Of a stretch of 21,290 nt of DNA, positions 8,094 through 14,941 are shown one piece after another. The position numbers were made by a program, and so were the translations under genes. Position 1 is the stretch's first letter. Every line of letters starts with the position of its first letter. The stretch is from an uncultured Polaromonas sp. GTDB lineage: Bacteria; Pseudomonadota; Gammaproteobacteria; Burkholderiales; Burkholderiaceae. The stretch covers positions 1 through 21,290 of the forward strand of contig CAMLDT010000038.1 of NCBI GenBank assembly GCA_946479075.1, read 5' to 3'. The notes beneath the pieces are model-generated. The model did no database searches, had not been told where the DNA came from, and saw only the letters and a list, made by a program, of their open reading frames with translations.

Positions 8094-8537
8094 ATGAATA
8101 TTTTTGAAGCTTTACGCACCAGCCATGACACCCAGCGCGGCCTCGCCGACGCCCTCATCAACACCTCCGGCGACAGCAAGGAGCGCGACGTCATTTTCAA
8201 AGAGTTGAAAGCGGAGCTCTCAGCCCACGCCGCCGCCGAAGAGCGCTTTTTCTATGTTCCGCTGATCGCCCATGACATGACCCAGGAGCCCTCACGCCAC
8301 GGCATTGCCGAGCACCACGAGATGGACGAGATGGTGGAGAAGCTGGAAGACACCGACCCCAGCTCACCGGCGTGGATTGCCGTGGCCAAAGAGCTGCACC
8401 ACAAGATCTACCACCACCTCAAGGATGAAGAGCAGGGCATCTTCCAGCTGGCCGGCAAGGTTTTGACCGAGGCCGAGAAACTCTCGCTGGCCAAGGGCTA
8501 CGAGGGCGAGTTTGTCTCGCAGCGCGTCAAGGACTGA
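8094..8537 (+). CDS. Hemerythrin-like HHE domain protein
   Basis: A 147-residue all-helical cytoplasmic protein with the hemerythrin HHE metal-ligand pattern. His11 is in the first helix, His45 and Glu49/50 in HAAAEERFFY, His74/75 in HHEMDEM, and His107/108 with Glu112/113 in YHHLKDEEQGIF. Proteins of this type bind a di-iron centre and are linked to oxygen, NO or iron handling; which applies here cannot be told. The ATG is preceded by CAGGG only 2-3 bases away, an unusually close ribosome site. GATAAT at 8082-8087 sits at the right place for a -10 of a nearly leaderless mRNA. Its TGA abuts the stop of the MgtC-family gene with no spacer. Confidence 0.9.
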   Translation: MNIFEALRTSHDTQRGLADALINTSGDSKERDVIFKELKAELSAHAAAEERFFYVPLIAHDMTQEPSRHGIAEHHEMDEMVEKLEDTDPSSPAWIAVAKELHHKIYHHLKDEEQGIFQLAGKVLTEAEKLSLAKGYEGEFVSQRVKD

Positions 8538-9080
8538 TCAGCTTTTCTTGCCGTGGCCTCGCGCAGGCCGCCCGTCTGCGGCAGGCAGGTGCGCCGGCTT
8601 TTCCAGCAGCCTGACCAGCACCGGCACCACCGCCAGGATCACCAGCGCCAGCAGCGTGGCCAGCACGGCCGTGAGTTCGCGCCCCAGTCCCGCAGCAACA
8701 CCCATGGCTGCCGTCAGCCAGAGGCCCGCCGCGGTGGTCAGGCCCTTCACGTCACCCGCCCTGTCGCCCTTGAGGATGGTGCCTGCGCACAAAAAGCCGA
8801 CACCGGCCGTCAGGCCCTGAATCACGCGGCTCAGGTCGTCCGTTTCCATGCCGAGCTGCTGGGAGACCAGCACAAAAAGTGCGGCGCCCATGGCCACCAG
8901 CATGTGTGTGCGCACGCCCGCGGCCTGGCCTTTGTGCTCGCGCTCCCAGCCCAGCAGGCCGCCCAGCAGTGCGGCCACCGTCAGGCGCAAAACCACGCGG
9001 GTGGTCTGTGCCAGATCGGGCAGGTCGGAAAATTCCGTGACGACGGCGCCGGCAATCTGTTGCCACCAGCTCGGGTTCAT
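8538..9080 (-). CDS. MgtC/SapB family membrane protein
   Basis: A 180-residue inner-membrane protein. The family signature LLGGLLGWEREHKGQAAGVRTHMLVAMGAALFVL spans about residues 38-71, followed by further hydrophobic helices (LTAGVGFLCAGTIL, TTAAGLWLTAAMGVAAGLG and a strongly hydrophobic ALVILAVVPVLVRLL). It has only a short charged tail and lacks the C-terminal ACT-like domain of virulence MgtC. Family members are tied to Mg2+-limited growth or ATPase modulation, but this shorter type is uncharacterised. ATG 9080 (MNPSWW) is chosen because AGGAG lies 6 bases upstream and because the open frame beyond it runs into repeat DNA. It converges with the hemerythrin gene with no gap. Confidence 0.88.
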   Translation of the reverse strand: MNPSWWQQIAGAVVTEFSDLPDLAQTTRVVLRLTVAALLGGLLGWEREHKGQAAGVRTHMLVAMGAALFVLVSQQLGMETDDLSRVIQGLTAGVGFLCAGTILKGDRAGDVKGLTTAAGLWLTAAMGVAAGLGRELTAVLATLLALVILAVVPVLVRLLEKPAHLPAADGRPARGHGKKS

Positions 9081-9117
9081 TTGCGGCTCCTGCGCCTGTG
9101 GGGAAGCTGCTAATTTA

Positions 9118-9145
9118 GCCTCCCGGCGCAGGCCGGGGAATAGGC
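9118..9145. repeat. GC-rich hairpin upstream of the MgtC-family gene
   Basis: CCCGGC (9122-9127) pairs with GCCGGG (9132-9137) around GCAG, and GCCT (9118-9121) can pair with AGGC (9142-9145). Layout and composition resemble the hairpin at 6111-6145. It may be a terminator for Slt transcription or a dispersed palindrome; no T-run is present. Confidence 0.35.
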
Positions 9146-9209
9146 GAAAACCTACAAGGCAGACCGGCCGCGCACCGCAGGAGTATGTGCAGCGTGAAGC
9201 CAGAACCCC

Positions 9210-9277
9210 GGGATCACTGGTCTTTTGTGCCTGCAGCCCTTGCTGCACAAGCGCCAGCAGCTATGAATTCAGGAGCA
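9210..9277 (-). repeat. Interspersed repeat, copy D (minus orientation)
   Basis: Read on the minus strand, it begins TGCT at 9277, has the invariant TAGCTGC 14 bases in, then GCGCTTGT, AAGGGCTGCAGGC. This matches copies at 12231 and 20260 in order and spacing. It lies 13 bp beyond the Slt stop codon. The left boundary is approximate. Confidence 0.65.
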
Positions 9278-9288
9278 AGCCGGCTTGC
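9275..9288. terminator. 14-bp perfect palindrome just after the slt stop codon
   Basis: GCAAGCCGGCTTGC at 9275-9288 is perfectly self-complementary, beginning two bases downstream of the Slt stop (9291-9293 on the minus strand). It overlaps the end of repeat copy D. It may help end the slt transcript or be a protein site; with no loop and no T-run, it is not a classical intrinsic terminator. Confidence 0.35.
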
Positions 9289-9290
9289 CC

Positions 9291-11318
9291 TCAGGGCATC
9301 TTCTCGTCCGGAGGCGGCGCCGAGGCGTCGCGTGGCCCGACGCTGCCCAGCCGGGCCTTCAATGATTGCGGCTGTCCGCTCAGCAGCGCCGCATAGTTGG
9401 TGGTGTTGGACAACACCTTCTTGACGTAGTCGCGGGTTTCGCTGAAGGGCACGTTTTCTGCCCAGATGGCCGCTTCAAGCACCGGCCCGTTGCGCCAGGT
9501 GCGCGGACGGCCGGGTCCCGCGTTGTAGGCGGCCGCCGCCAGCGGCATGGAGCCGCCGAAGTCGTTCAGTGCACGCTTGAGGTAAGCGGTGCCGATCACG
9601 ATGTTGGTGTCGCGGTCGTTGAGCTGGTCGGCGGTGAAACCGGTCATGCCGATGTAGCGTGCGGTCTCGCGTGCGGTCGCCGGCATCACCTGCATCAACC
9701 CCGAAGCGCCAACGCCGGAGCGTGCATCCATGATGAAACGTGATTCCTGGCGGATCAGGCCATACACGTAGGCCGGGTCCAGATCGATGTCGCGGCTGCG
9801 CTGGAGCACAGCCTCGCGAAACGGCGTGGGAAAACGCTGCTCCGCGTCGAAGGCATTGCGCGTGCGCTCGCTGGTGTTGATGCAGCGGTCCCAGATGGAC
9901 CGGTCACAGGCGAACTGTGCCGCGGCCAGCAGTTCACGCTCCCCCATGCCGCCGCGGGTGTGCAGGTTGGTGCTGTAGTTCCACTCGCGCACGCCTTCGC
10001 TGCGCAGGCCAATGGCAATCGCATAGGCCCCGCGGTTCAGTCCGGGGTTCAGGCGCGCGGCTTCCTTTTCTTCGGCGGTCAGCGGGGCAGGGCGGGCCGG
10101 CAGCGTGATTTTCTGGCCCAGTTCCTCCAGCGCAAGCTGCTCGTAGAAGCCGCGTACCGACGCGATGGATTGCAGCAGGGCCAGCGCTTCAGCGCGCTGC
10201 GGCGCAGGCAGAGCGCCTGGTGCGGGCGGTGGTGTATTGCTGAGCAATGCGCGCGCCTTCCAGTAGGCCCAGACCGGCTCCTGGCGCGCGCTTTCGCTCA
10301 TGGCATTGATGCCGGCCAGCACCAGCGGCCAGCGTGGCGTGCCATTGGCGCGCAGCGCGGAGCGAACCTTCCAGCCGAGCATGTCATCGGTGAGGTCGGT
10401 ATTGCGGGTGACCTTCGCGAACCAGGCGACCGCGTCCTCACTGGCCAGCCGCGAAGCGGCCTGCCGGCCAATCGCGCCCCAGACCCAGTTGCGCTCTTCC
10501 GGGCTGAGCTGCATGCCCCATTTGTCCTGCATGAAACGCGCGGCGCCGTCCGCATCGGTGCTGGCAAGCTTGACCAGCGCCAGCACGATGACTTCCTTGC
10601 GCACCTTGCTGAGCGCAATCACTTTGGTGGCCAGAAAACGCACCGGGCTGGTGTTGAGCTCGGTCACCAGGCCCACGGCTTCCGGCGCAACGATCTCGAC
10701 CGCTTCACGCGCTGCGCGCGGGCGGTTGGCTTCGGTCGCCAGCCTGGCCTTGATCCAGGCGTCCTGGGCTGTCAGGTTGCGGTTGCCGATCAGGCGCGCC
10801 GCAGCGGAGGTGCAGCCATCGCTGGCCTCACGCTGCGCAAACCAGTTCTTGCGCACTTCTTCGGCCAGTTGGCTGTCGGCGCCGGGATTGTTCAGGTGTT
10901 CGATCAGAAGGGCGTAACAACGCACATCGCGGTCATCGTTCATGCGGAAGTTGGGATACTCCGCAGCAAACGCCGCCCAGTCGCGGCGCTGCCCCAGCAA
11001 CAGCAACCAGTCATTGCGCAGCCGGTCTTCCTGGTAAGTGCCCGCGTACCGGGCCATGAAGTCCTGTACCTCACGGGCGCTGGCTTCTTCCAGCCGGGCT
11101 TTCAGTTCCCAGTACGCGGCCCATGCTTCCAGCGCGTGGCCCTGCGCCTGCGGCAGCAATTGCGTGAGGCGGGTTTTGTCGCCCCGCCTGAAGGCCTTTT
11201 GCATCTCCACCAGCACCTCGTCGGCGCGCGAACCGCCGGTTTGTGCCCCGGCGGGCTGGAGCATCAGGACAGACGAGAAGGCCGTGATCAGGGCTGAGAC
11301 AACAAATTTGGATAGCAT
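9291..11318 (-). CDS. slt: Soluble lytic murein transglycosylase (Slt-type)
   Basis: A 675-residue periplasmic peptidoglycan lyase, close to the usual Slt length. A Sec signal peptide covers about residues 1-25 (VVSALITAFSSVLMLQPAGA). A long alpha-helical superhelix of TPR-like repeats follows, then the C-terminal lysozyme-like domain with YGLIRQESRF (catalytic Glu near 525), SGVGASGLMQVMPATA, NIVIGTAYLKRAL and AAAYNAGPGR. It cleaves the MurNAc-GlcNAc bond to make 1,6-anhydromuropeptides. ATG 11318 has no clear ribosome site. It lies 9 bp from the divergent folate cyclo-ligase ATG, so its promoter must be inside that gene. Its stop is followed by a 14-bp palindrome and repeat copy D. Confidence 0.93.
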   Translation of the reverse strand: MLSKFVVSALITAFSSVLMLQPAGAQTGGSRADEVLVEMQKAFRRGDKTRLTQLLPQAQGHALEAWAAYWELKARLEEASAREVQDFMARYAGTYQEDRLRNDWLLLLGQRRDWAAFAAEYPNFRMNDDRDVRCYALLIEHLNNPGADSQLAEEVRKNWFAQREASDGCTSAAARLIGNRNLTAQDAWIKARLATEANRPRAAREAVEIVAPEAVGLVTELNTSPVRFLATKVIALSKVRKEVIVLALVKLASTDADGAARFMQDKWGMQLSPEERNWVWGAIGRQAASRLASEDAVAWFAKVTRNTDLTDDMLGWKVRSALRANGTPRWPLVLAGINAMSESARQEPVWAYWKARALLSNTPPPAPGALPAPQRAEALALLQSIASVRGFYEQLALEELGQKITLPARPAPLTAEEKEAARLNPGLNRGAYAIAIGLRSEGVREWNYSTNLHTRGGMGERELLAAAQFACDRSIWDRCINTSERTRNAFDAEQRFPTPFREAVLQRSRDIDLDPAYVYGLIRQESRFIMDARSGVGASGLMQVMPATARETARYIGMTGFTADQLNDRDTNIVIGTAYLKRALNDFGGSMPLAAAAYNAGPGRPRTWRNGPVLEAAIWAENVPFSETRDYVKKVLSNTTNYAALLSGQPQSLKARLGSVGPRDASAPPPDEKMP

Positions 11319-11327
11319 CGGGTCATT

Positions 11328-11966
11328 ATGGACAAATTAACTGCACGAAAAGCGTTGATCGAACAACGCCTGAACCTGGCCGACCGACTACAGCGCGCCG
11401 ACCTGTTGCAGCGGGTCATGCGAATCTGGCTGGTGGGGCGCGAAGATGTGGTGATCGGGGCCTACTGGCCCATCAAGGGCGAGTTCGATCCGCTGCCCGC
11501 GCTGTACCGCTGGCAGGAAGATGCCATTTTAAGCCGCGGTTCCGATGCCAATCAGGCTCCAGGTCATGAAGGACGGGCGGAAGCAGCTACTGAAAACATA
11601 GCAAACCGCTCGCCGCGCAAGATCGGCCTGCCGGTGGTCAACAAGCTGCACAAGACCCTGACCTTCCATGCCTGGTACCCGGGCTGCCCGATGGAGGAAG
11701 ACGCCTACGGCATTCCGAAGCCGAAGGACACCGAAGTCATCGTGCCGACGCTGCTGTTTGTGCCCTGTGTGGGTTACGGCCCGGGCGGCTTCCGGCTCGG
11801 CTACGGCGGCGGCTTTTACGACCGCACGCTGGCAACGCTGCAGCCCAAACCCTTCACCGTCGGCCTGGGCTACAGCCACGGCTGGCTGCCCGACCTCGAA
11901 CCCGAGCCGCACGACGTGCCGCTCGATGCCATCCTCAATGACAACGGGGTGGTCTGGCCGGTGTAG
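11328..11966 (+). CDS. 5-formyltetrahydrofolate cyclo-ligase
   Basis: A 212-residue enzyme (YgfA/Fau family) that converts 5-formyl-THF to 5,10-methenyl-THF with ATP. Family landmarks are YWPIKGEFDP near residues 46-55, LPVVNKLHKTLTFHAWYPG from 101, and GGFRLGYGGGFYDRTL near 150-165. The oddity is residues about 66-92 (AILSRG...ENIAN), which family knowledge would replace by a few residues. The DNA here (about 11524-11603) is a minus-orientation copy of the interspersed repeat found at 12231 and 20260, so a repeat insertion appears to have been kept in frame as a surface loop. Core motifs are intact, so the enzyme is probably active. The gene starts 9 bp from divergent slt. Confidence 0.9.
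   Translation: MDKLTARKALIEQRLNLADRLQRADLLQRVMRIWLVGREDVVIGAYWPIKGEFDPLPALYRWQEDAILSRGSDANQAPGHEGRAEAATENIANRSPRKIGLPVVNKLHKTLTFHAWYPGCPMEEDAYGIPKPKDTEVIVPTLLFVPCVGYGPGGFRLGYGGGFYDRTLATLQPKPFTVGLGYSHGWLPDLEPEPHDVPLDAILNDNGVVWPV
11524..11603 (-). repeat. Interspersed repeat, copy A, inserted in frame in the cyclo-ligase gene
   Basis: Read on the minus strand: TGCTAT at 11603, TAGCTGC exactly 14 bases later, then CGCCCG, CCTGGAGCCTG, and GGCTTAAAATGGC near the far end. Order and spacing match copy B (TGCTAT, TAGCTGC, CGCCCG, GGCTGGAGGCCTG). It adds about 27 codons to the host gene without a stop. The far boundary is approximate. Confidence 0.6.
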
Positions 11967-11967
11967 T

Positions 11968-12195
11968 GTGGCCCCCACGTTCGCTCACTGCGTGTAGCTC
12001 TCTGCCCCCCGAGGGGGCGCGTTTTCCCTTGGGGCGGCCCGGCGGGAAAACAGTGGCCCCACGTTCGCTCACTGCGTGTAGCTCTCTGCCCCCGAGGGGG
12101 CGCGTTTTCCCTTGAGGCGGCCCGGCGGGAAAACAGTGGCCCCCACGGTCGCTCACTTCGTGTAGCTCCCTGCGGCCCGAGTGGCCGCTGCGGCT
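11968..12195. repeat. Tandem GC-rich repeat, 2.7 units of about 84 bp
   Basis: Unit 1 is 11968-12052 (85 bp), unit 2 is 12053-12135 (83 bp) and a partial, diverged unit 3 starts at 12136. Each starts GTGGCCCC, continues CGCTCACT-CGTGTAGCTC and then a hairpin with CGAG at its tip; units 1 and 2 end GGCGGCCCGGCGGGAAAACA. The hairpin is C-run/G-run in units 1 and 2 but GCGGCC/GGCCGC in unit 3, so pairing is kept while sequence changes. Together with copy B of the interspersed repeat this fills the 330-bp gap between the cyclo-ligase and glmU. I see no gene here; minus-strand open frames through it are repeat translations. Confidence 0.85.
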
Positions 12196-12230
12196 GGACC
12201 GGCAAAGCCCGACCCGCGCCTCTGCCTGAT

Positions 12231-12303
12231 TGCTATTGATTGGATAGCTGCCTACGCCCGCTGAACAAGGGCTGGAGGCCTGAAACACTTCAAACTTCAG
12301 GCC
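12231..12303 (+). repeat. Interspersed repeat, copy B, at the 3' end of glmU
   Basis: TGCTAT at 12231, TAGCTGC at 12245, CGCCCG, AAGGGCTGGAGGCCTG, ending in the right arm of an inverted repeat. It overlaps the glmU stop (12297-12299) and last codon or two. Its 5' part also has a GCTAT/ATAGC pairing around a short loop. It is the best-preserved reference copy in the window. Confidence 0.7.
12277..12303 (-). terminator. Inverted repeat over the glmU stop codon
   Basis: GGCCTGAA (12277-12284) and TTCAGGCC (12296-12303) are perfect inverse complements with an 11-base loop. The glmU TGA lies in the right arm. It is placed to terminate glmU, but no T-run follows. It is also the distal end of repeat copy B. 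Confidence 0.4.
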
Positions 12304-13709
12304 TTGGGCGTTTTCACGGGCCGCTGCCAGTTGGTCAGGCTGACCTGCTTGCCGCGGGCCACGTTCAGCGTCCCCGGTGGCGTGCTTTTGGTGATGGTCG
12401 AGCCGGCGCCCACGGTGCCGCCCGCGCCTATGGTGACGGGTGCGACCAGTACGCAGTTGCTGCCGATGTGCACGTCGGCCTCGATCACGGTGCGGTGTTT
12501 GTTGGCGCCGTCGTAATTGGCGGTGATGCTGCCGGCGCCATAGTTGACGCGCTCGCCCAGTGCAGCGTCGCCCACGTAAGCCAGGTGGTTGGCCTTGGCG
12601 CCTTTGGCCAGGCTGGCGTTCTTGACCTCGACAAAATTGCCGATGTGCACCTCGGCGCCCAGCGCTGCGCCCGGCCGCAGGCGTGCAAACGGCCCGACCA
12701 GCGCGCCTTCACCCACTTCCACCCCGAGTTGCTCTCCGTCGATGTGCGTGAAAGGGTGGATCACCGCGCCGGCGGCGATGCGGGCGTTGGCGATCATGCA
12801 GTTGGCGCCAATGCGCACGCCTTCGCCCAGACTCACGGCGCCGGCAAACACACAGTTGACGTCGATTTCCACGTCCTGCGCGCAGTCCAGCGTGCCACGT
12901 ACATCGAGCCGGGCCGGGTCGGCCAGGCGCACACCCTGCTCCATCAGCGCGGTGGCGATGCGCAACTGGTAAACGCGTTCCAGCTCGGCAAGCTGCACCG
13001 GGCTGTTGACGCCCGCCACCTGCGCAGCGTCGGTGATCTGGTGGGCCACCACGGCGACACCATCGGCCACCGCGAACTTCACGATGTCGGTCAGGTAGTA
13101 CTCGCCCTGGGCATTTTTGTTGTCCAGCTGCGCCAGCCAGGCGCGCAACCGACGTGTCGGCACGGCCATGATGCCGCTGTAGATCTCGGAAATCCTGCGT
13201 TCGGCTTCGCTGGCGTCCTTGTGCTCGACGATGGCGCGCACCTGCGCCGACGCTTCTGCCCCGGCGCGCACGATGCGCCCGTAGCCCGTGGGGTCGGCCA
13301 TGCTCAGGGTGAGCAGGGCCAGCCGCTGGCCGTCGCATTGGGCAAGCAGGGCCTGCAGGGTGTCCACCTGGGTCAGCGGCACATCGCCCGAGAGGATCAG
13401 TGTGACGCCATCGTCGGCCAATTGGGGAATCGCCTGCTGGACCGCGTGGCCGGTACCGAGCTGCGGCGACTGCCGCGCAAAACTCAGGTGCAGGCCGGCA
13501 GGAACTTCAGAGCCGATGGCGGCCTCTACCTCTTCGGCGCCGTGGCCGCTGATCACCACGGTGCGGCGTGCCGATAACCGCGCGGCGCAGTCAGTCACGT
13601 GGGCCAGCAGCGCACGCCCCCCCAAACGGTGTAACACTTTGGGCAGCCGGCTTTTCATGCGGGTGCCTTTGCCCGCTGCCATGATGACGACATCAACTGG
13701 AGTTGCCAT
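12297..13709 (-). CDS. glmU: Bifunctional GlmU (GlcN-1-P acetyltransferase / GlcNAc-1-P uridylyltransferase)
   Basis: A 470-residue cytoplasmic enzyme making UDP-GlcNAc in two steps. The N-terminal pyrophosphorylase domain opens VVIMAAGKGTRMKSRLPKVLH (residues 7-27), with LILSGDVPL and GYGRIVR further in. From about residue 250 the left-handed beta-helix of hexapeptide repeats carries the acetyltransferase site, with NHLAYVGDA, NYGAGSITANYDG and GSNCVLVAPVTIGAGGTVGAGSTI. Length is normal. ATG 13709 (MATPVDVV) is preceded on the minus strand by AGGA 7 bases away; an upstream in-frame ATG at 13832 would run into the divergent lipoprotein gene. Its start overlaps that gene's ATG (CATG at 13707-13710). 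glmS, the pathway's first enzyme, begins at 20939. Confidence 0.97.
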   Translation of the reverse strand: MATPVDVVIMAAGKGTRMKSRLPKVLHRLGGRALLAHVTDCAARLSARRTVVISGHGAEEVEAAIGSEVPAGLHLSFARQSPQLGTGHAVQQAIPQLADDGVTLILSGDVPLTQVDTLQALLAQCDGQRLALLTLSMADPTGYGRIVRAGAEASAQVRAIVEHKDASEAERRISEIYSGIMAVPTRRLRAWLAQLDNKNAQGEYYLTDIVKFAVADGVAVVAHQITDAAQVAGVNSPVQLAELERVYQLRIATALMEQGVRLADPARLDVRGTLDCAQDVEIDVNCVFAGAVSLGEGVRIGANCMIANARIAAGAVIHPFTHIDGEQLGVEVGEGALVGPFARLRPGAALGAEVHIGNFVEVKNASLAKGAKANHLAYVGDAALGERVNYGAGSITANYDGANKHRTVIEADVHIGSNCVLVAPVTIGAGGTVGAGSTITKSTPPGTLNVARGKQVSLTNWQRPVKTPKA

Positions 13710-14682
13710 GAAATTTCCTGAGACTTGTTGTGGTGGCGTGCATGCGGCGCCCTGCAGCGCCTTGAGGAAGATTATCGGGCTTGCGGCCACGCTGCTGGTG
13801 GCGGGGCTGCTGACGGCGTGCAGTGTGGTCAAGCTGGCCTACAACCAGGCGCCCGAGCTGGCCTACCTGCAACTCGACGGCTATTTTGATTTCACTGATG
13901 CGCAGACCCTGCGGCTCAAGGATGAGATGGTGAAAGTCCAGCGCTGGCATCGCAGCACGCAGCTGCCTGGTTACGCCGAGCTGCTGGGCCAATGGCAGGC
14001 CCTGCTTCCCGGCAATGTGGATGAGGCGCAGGTGTGCCAGGCGGCCGATACCGTGCGCAGCAAGTTGCTGGCGATTTCGGGCCGGATGGAGCCCGTGGTG
14101 GCCGAACTGGCACCGACGCTGGAGCCGGCGCAGCTCAAATTCCTCCAGCGAAAATTTTCAAAACTGAACCGCGAATACCGGAGTGACTTCATCGAGGGTT
14201 CGGCGGCGCAACGCATGGAAAAACGCCTTGACAAGGCGGTCAGCCGGGCCGAGATGTTGTATGGACCACTGGAGGAAAAGCAGCGTGCCGTGCTGCGCAC
14301 GCAGCTCCCGCTGTCGGTGTTCGATGCCACCCTGGCGCTGGCCGAATACAGCCGCCGCCAGCAGGATGCCCTGCAGACCCTGACCCCGCTGATCGGTGGC
14401 GCGGCAACGCCAGCACAGGCCTTGCCGGCCATCAGGGCTTATTTCGAGCGCTCGCTGAATTCACCCGATGCAGCCTACCGCAGTTACCAGGACAGGCTGA
14501 CCCGCGACAACTGCAGGATTTTTGCGTTGCTGCACAACAGCACCACCGCGCAGCAACGTGCACGGGCCGTTGAAACCCTGGGCGACTATGCCCGTGATTT
14601 TCAGATTCTTGCTTCGCAGGACGAGGGCGCCGGCCGCAAGGTATCCGGTACGGGTGCGCCGCTACCCCGCCTGGGGTCCTGA
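13708..14682 (+). CDS. DUF6279-type lipoprotein (hypothetical)
   Basis: A 324-residue secreted protein with a lipobox GLLTAC after the hydrophobic run IIGLAATLLVAG, so it should be lipid-anchored at that cysteine. The mature part starts SVVKLAYNQAPELAYLQLDGYFDF, the hallmark of the DUF6279 family, and is otherwise alpha-helical and charged, with no catalytic motif. Function is unknown. Start choice matters: ATG 13708 has GGAG 5 bases upstream but gives a 21-residue, cysteine-containing leader before the hydrophobic core; TTG 13762 gives a textbook signal peptide (RKIIGLAATLL) but has no ribosome site. With ATG 13708 the start codon overlaps that of divergent glmU by two bases. Confidence 0.8.
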   Translation: MKFPETCCGGVHAAPCSALRKIIGLAATLLVAGLLTACSVVKLAYNQAPELAYLQLDGYFDFTDAQTLRLKDEMVKVQRWHRSTQLPGYAELLGQWQALLPGNVDEAQVCQAADTVRSKLLAISGRMEPVVAELAPTLEPAQLKFLQRKFSKLNREYRSDFIEGSAAQRMEKRLDKAVSRAEMLYGPLEEKQRAVLRTQLPLSVFDATLALAEYSRRQQDALQTLTPLIGGAATPAQALPAIRAYFERSLNSPDAAYRSYQDRLTRDNCRIFALLHNSTTAQQRARAVETLGDYARDFQILASQDEGAGRKVSGTGAPLPRLGS

Positions 14683-14741
14683 GTGTCGGGCCCGATCAAC
14701 CCCGCCTGAGCAGCGCCTCACCAGCGCTCGACCGCCTTGAA

Positions 14742-14760
14742 GAAACGCGTCACGCGTTTC
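14742..14760. terminator. 8-bp stem hairpin between the lipoprotein gene and the small minus-strand frame
   Basis: GAAACGCG (14742-14749) and CGCGTTTC (14753-14760) form a perfect 8-bp stem with a 3-base loop. It starts at the stop codon (14759-14761) of the small minus-strand reading frame and lies about 60 bp past the lipoprotein stop, so it may end transcripts from one or both sides. A short TTTCTTC follows on the minus strand but no real T-run. Confidence 0.5.
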
Positions 14761-14941
14761 ACATCTGCTGGATCTGGCCGATATCGCCGGCCCGCTTGCG
14801 CGCATGGGTGGCTTCGACCGACAGCCGCGACGGCCGGGGCTGAAATTCCCCTGAGCCGCTGCTTTGCTGCTGCTGTGGATTGACCGGGCGGCGGGGCTGT
14901 TGCTGGAGGGGACTGGACCGGAAAAAATGTTTGCTGTTCAT
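14759..14941 (-). CDS. Possible small Gln/Arg-rich protein (hypothetical)
   Basis: A 60-residue frame starting MNSKHFFRSSPLQQQPRR, with a Gln-rich middle and a basic C-terminus VEATHARKRAGDIGQIQQM. I recognise no family. In its favour: it fills most of the 375-bp space between the lipoprotein gene and the FNR-like gene (14683-15057), its third codon positions are GC-rich, and its stop is at the base of a perfect hairpin. Against it: the ribosome site is weak and low-complexity composition can arise by chance. It would lie 117 bp downstream of the FNR-like gene on the same strand. An in-frame ATG at 14995 is a weaker alternative start. The rest of this gap shows nothing else. Confidence 0.35.
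   Translation of the reverse strand: MNSKHFFRSSPLQQQPRRPVNPQQQQSSGSGEFQPRPSRLSVEATHARKRAGDIGQIQQM

Noticed and set aside
9081..9248. 56-residue N-terminal extension of the MgtC-family protein
   Set aside because: It is encoded by hairpin and repeat DNA, while ATG 9080 has a clear AGGAG.
9960..11297. 445-codon plus-strand open frame opposite slt
   Set aside because: The slt frame has a signal peptide and catalytic motifs; the antisense frame has none.
11968..12195. CRISPR array
   Set aside because: Only 2.7 units, about 84 bp each and directly abutting with no unique spacers; no cas genes nearby.
11870..12288. Minus-strand open frames with repeated ELHAVSERG-like peptides
   Set aside because: They are translations of the tandem GC-rich repeat, cross the cyclo-ligase gene, and have no domain or ribosome site.
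12240..13577. 445-codon plus-strand open frame opposite glmU
   Set aside because: GlmU motifs are unmistakable on the minus strand; the shadow is His/Gly/Ala-rich without motifs.
13710..13832. 41-residue N-terminal extension of GlmU
   Set aside because: GlmU normally begins just before the AAGKGTRM motif, and AGGA precedes ATG 13709.
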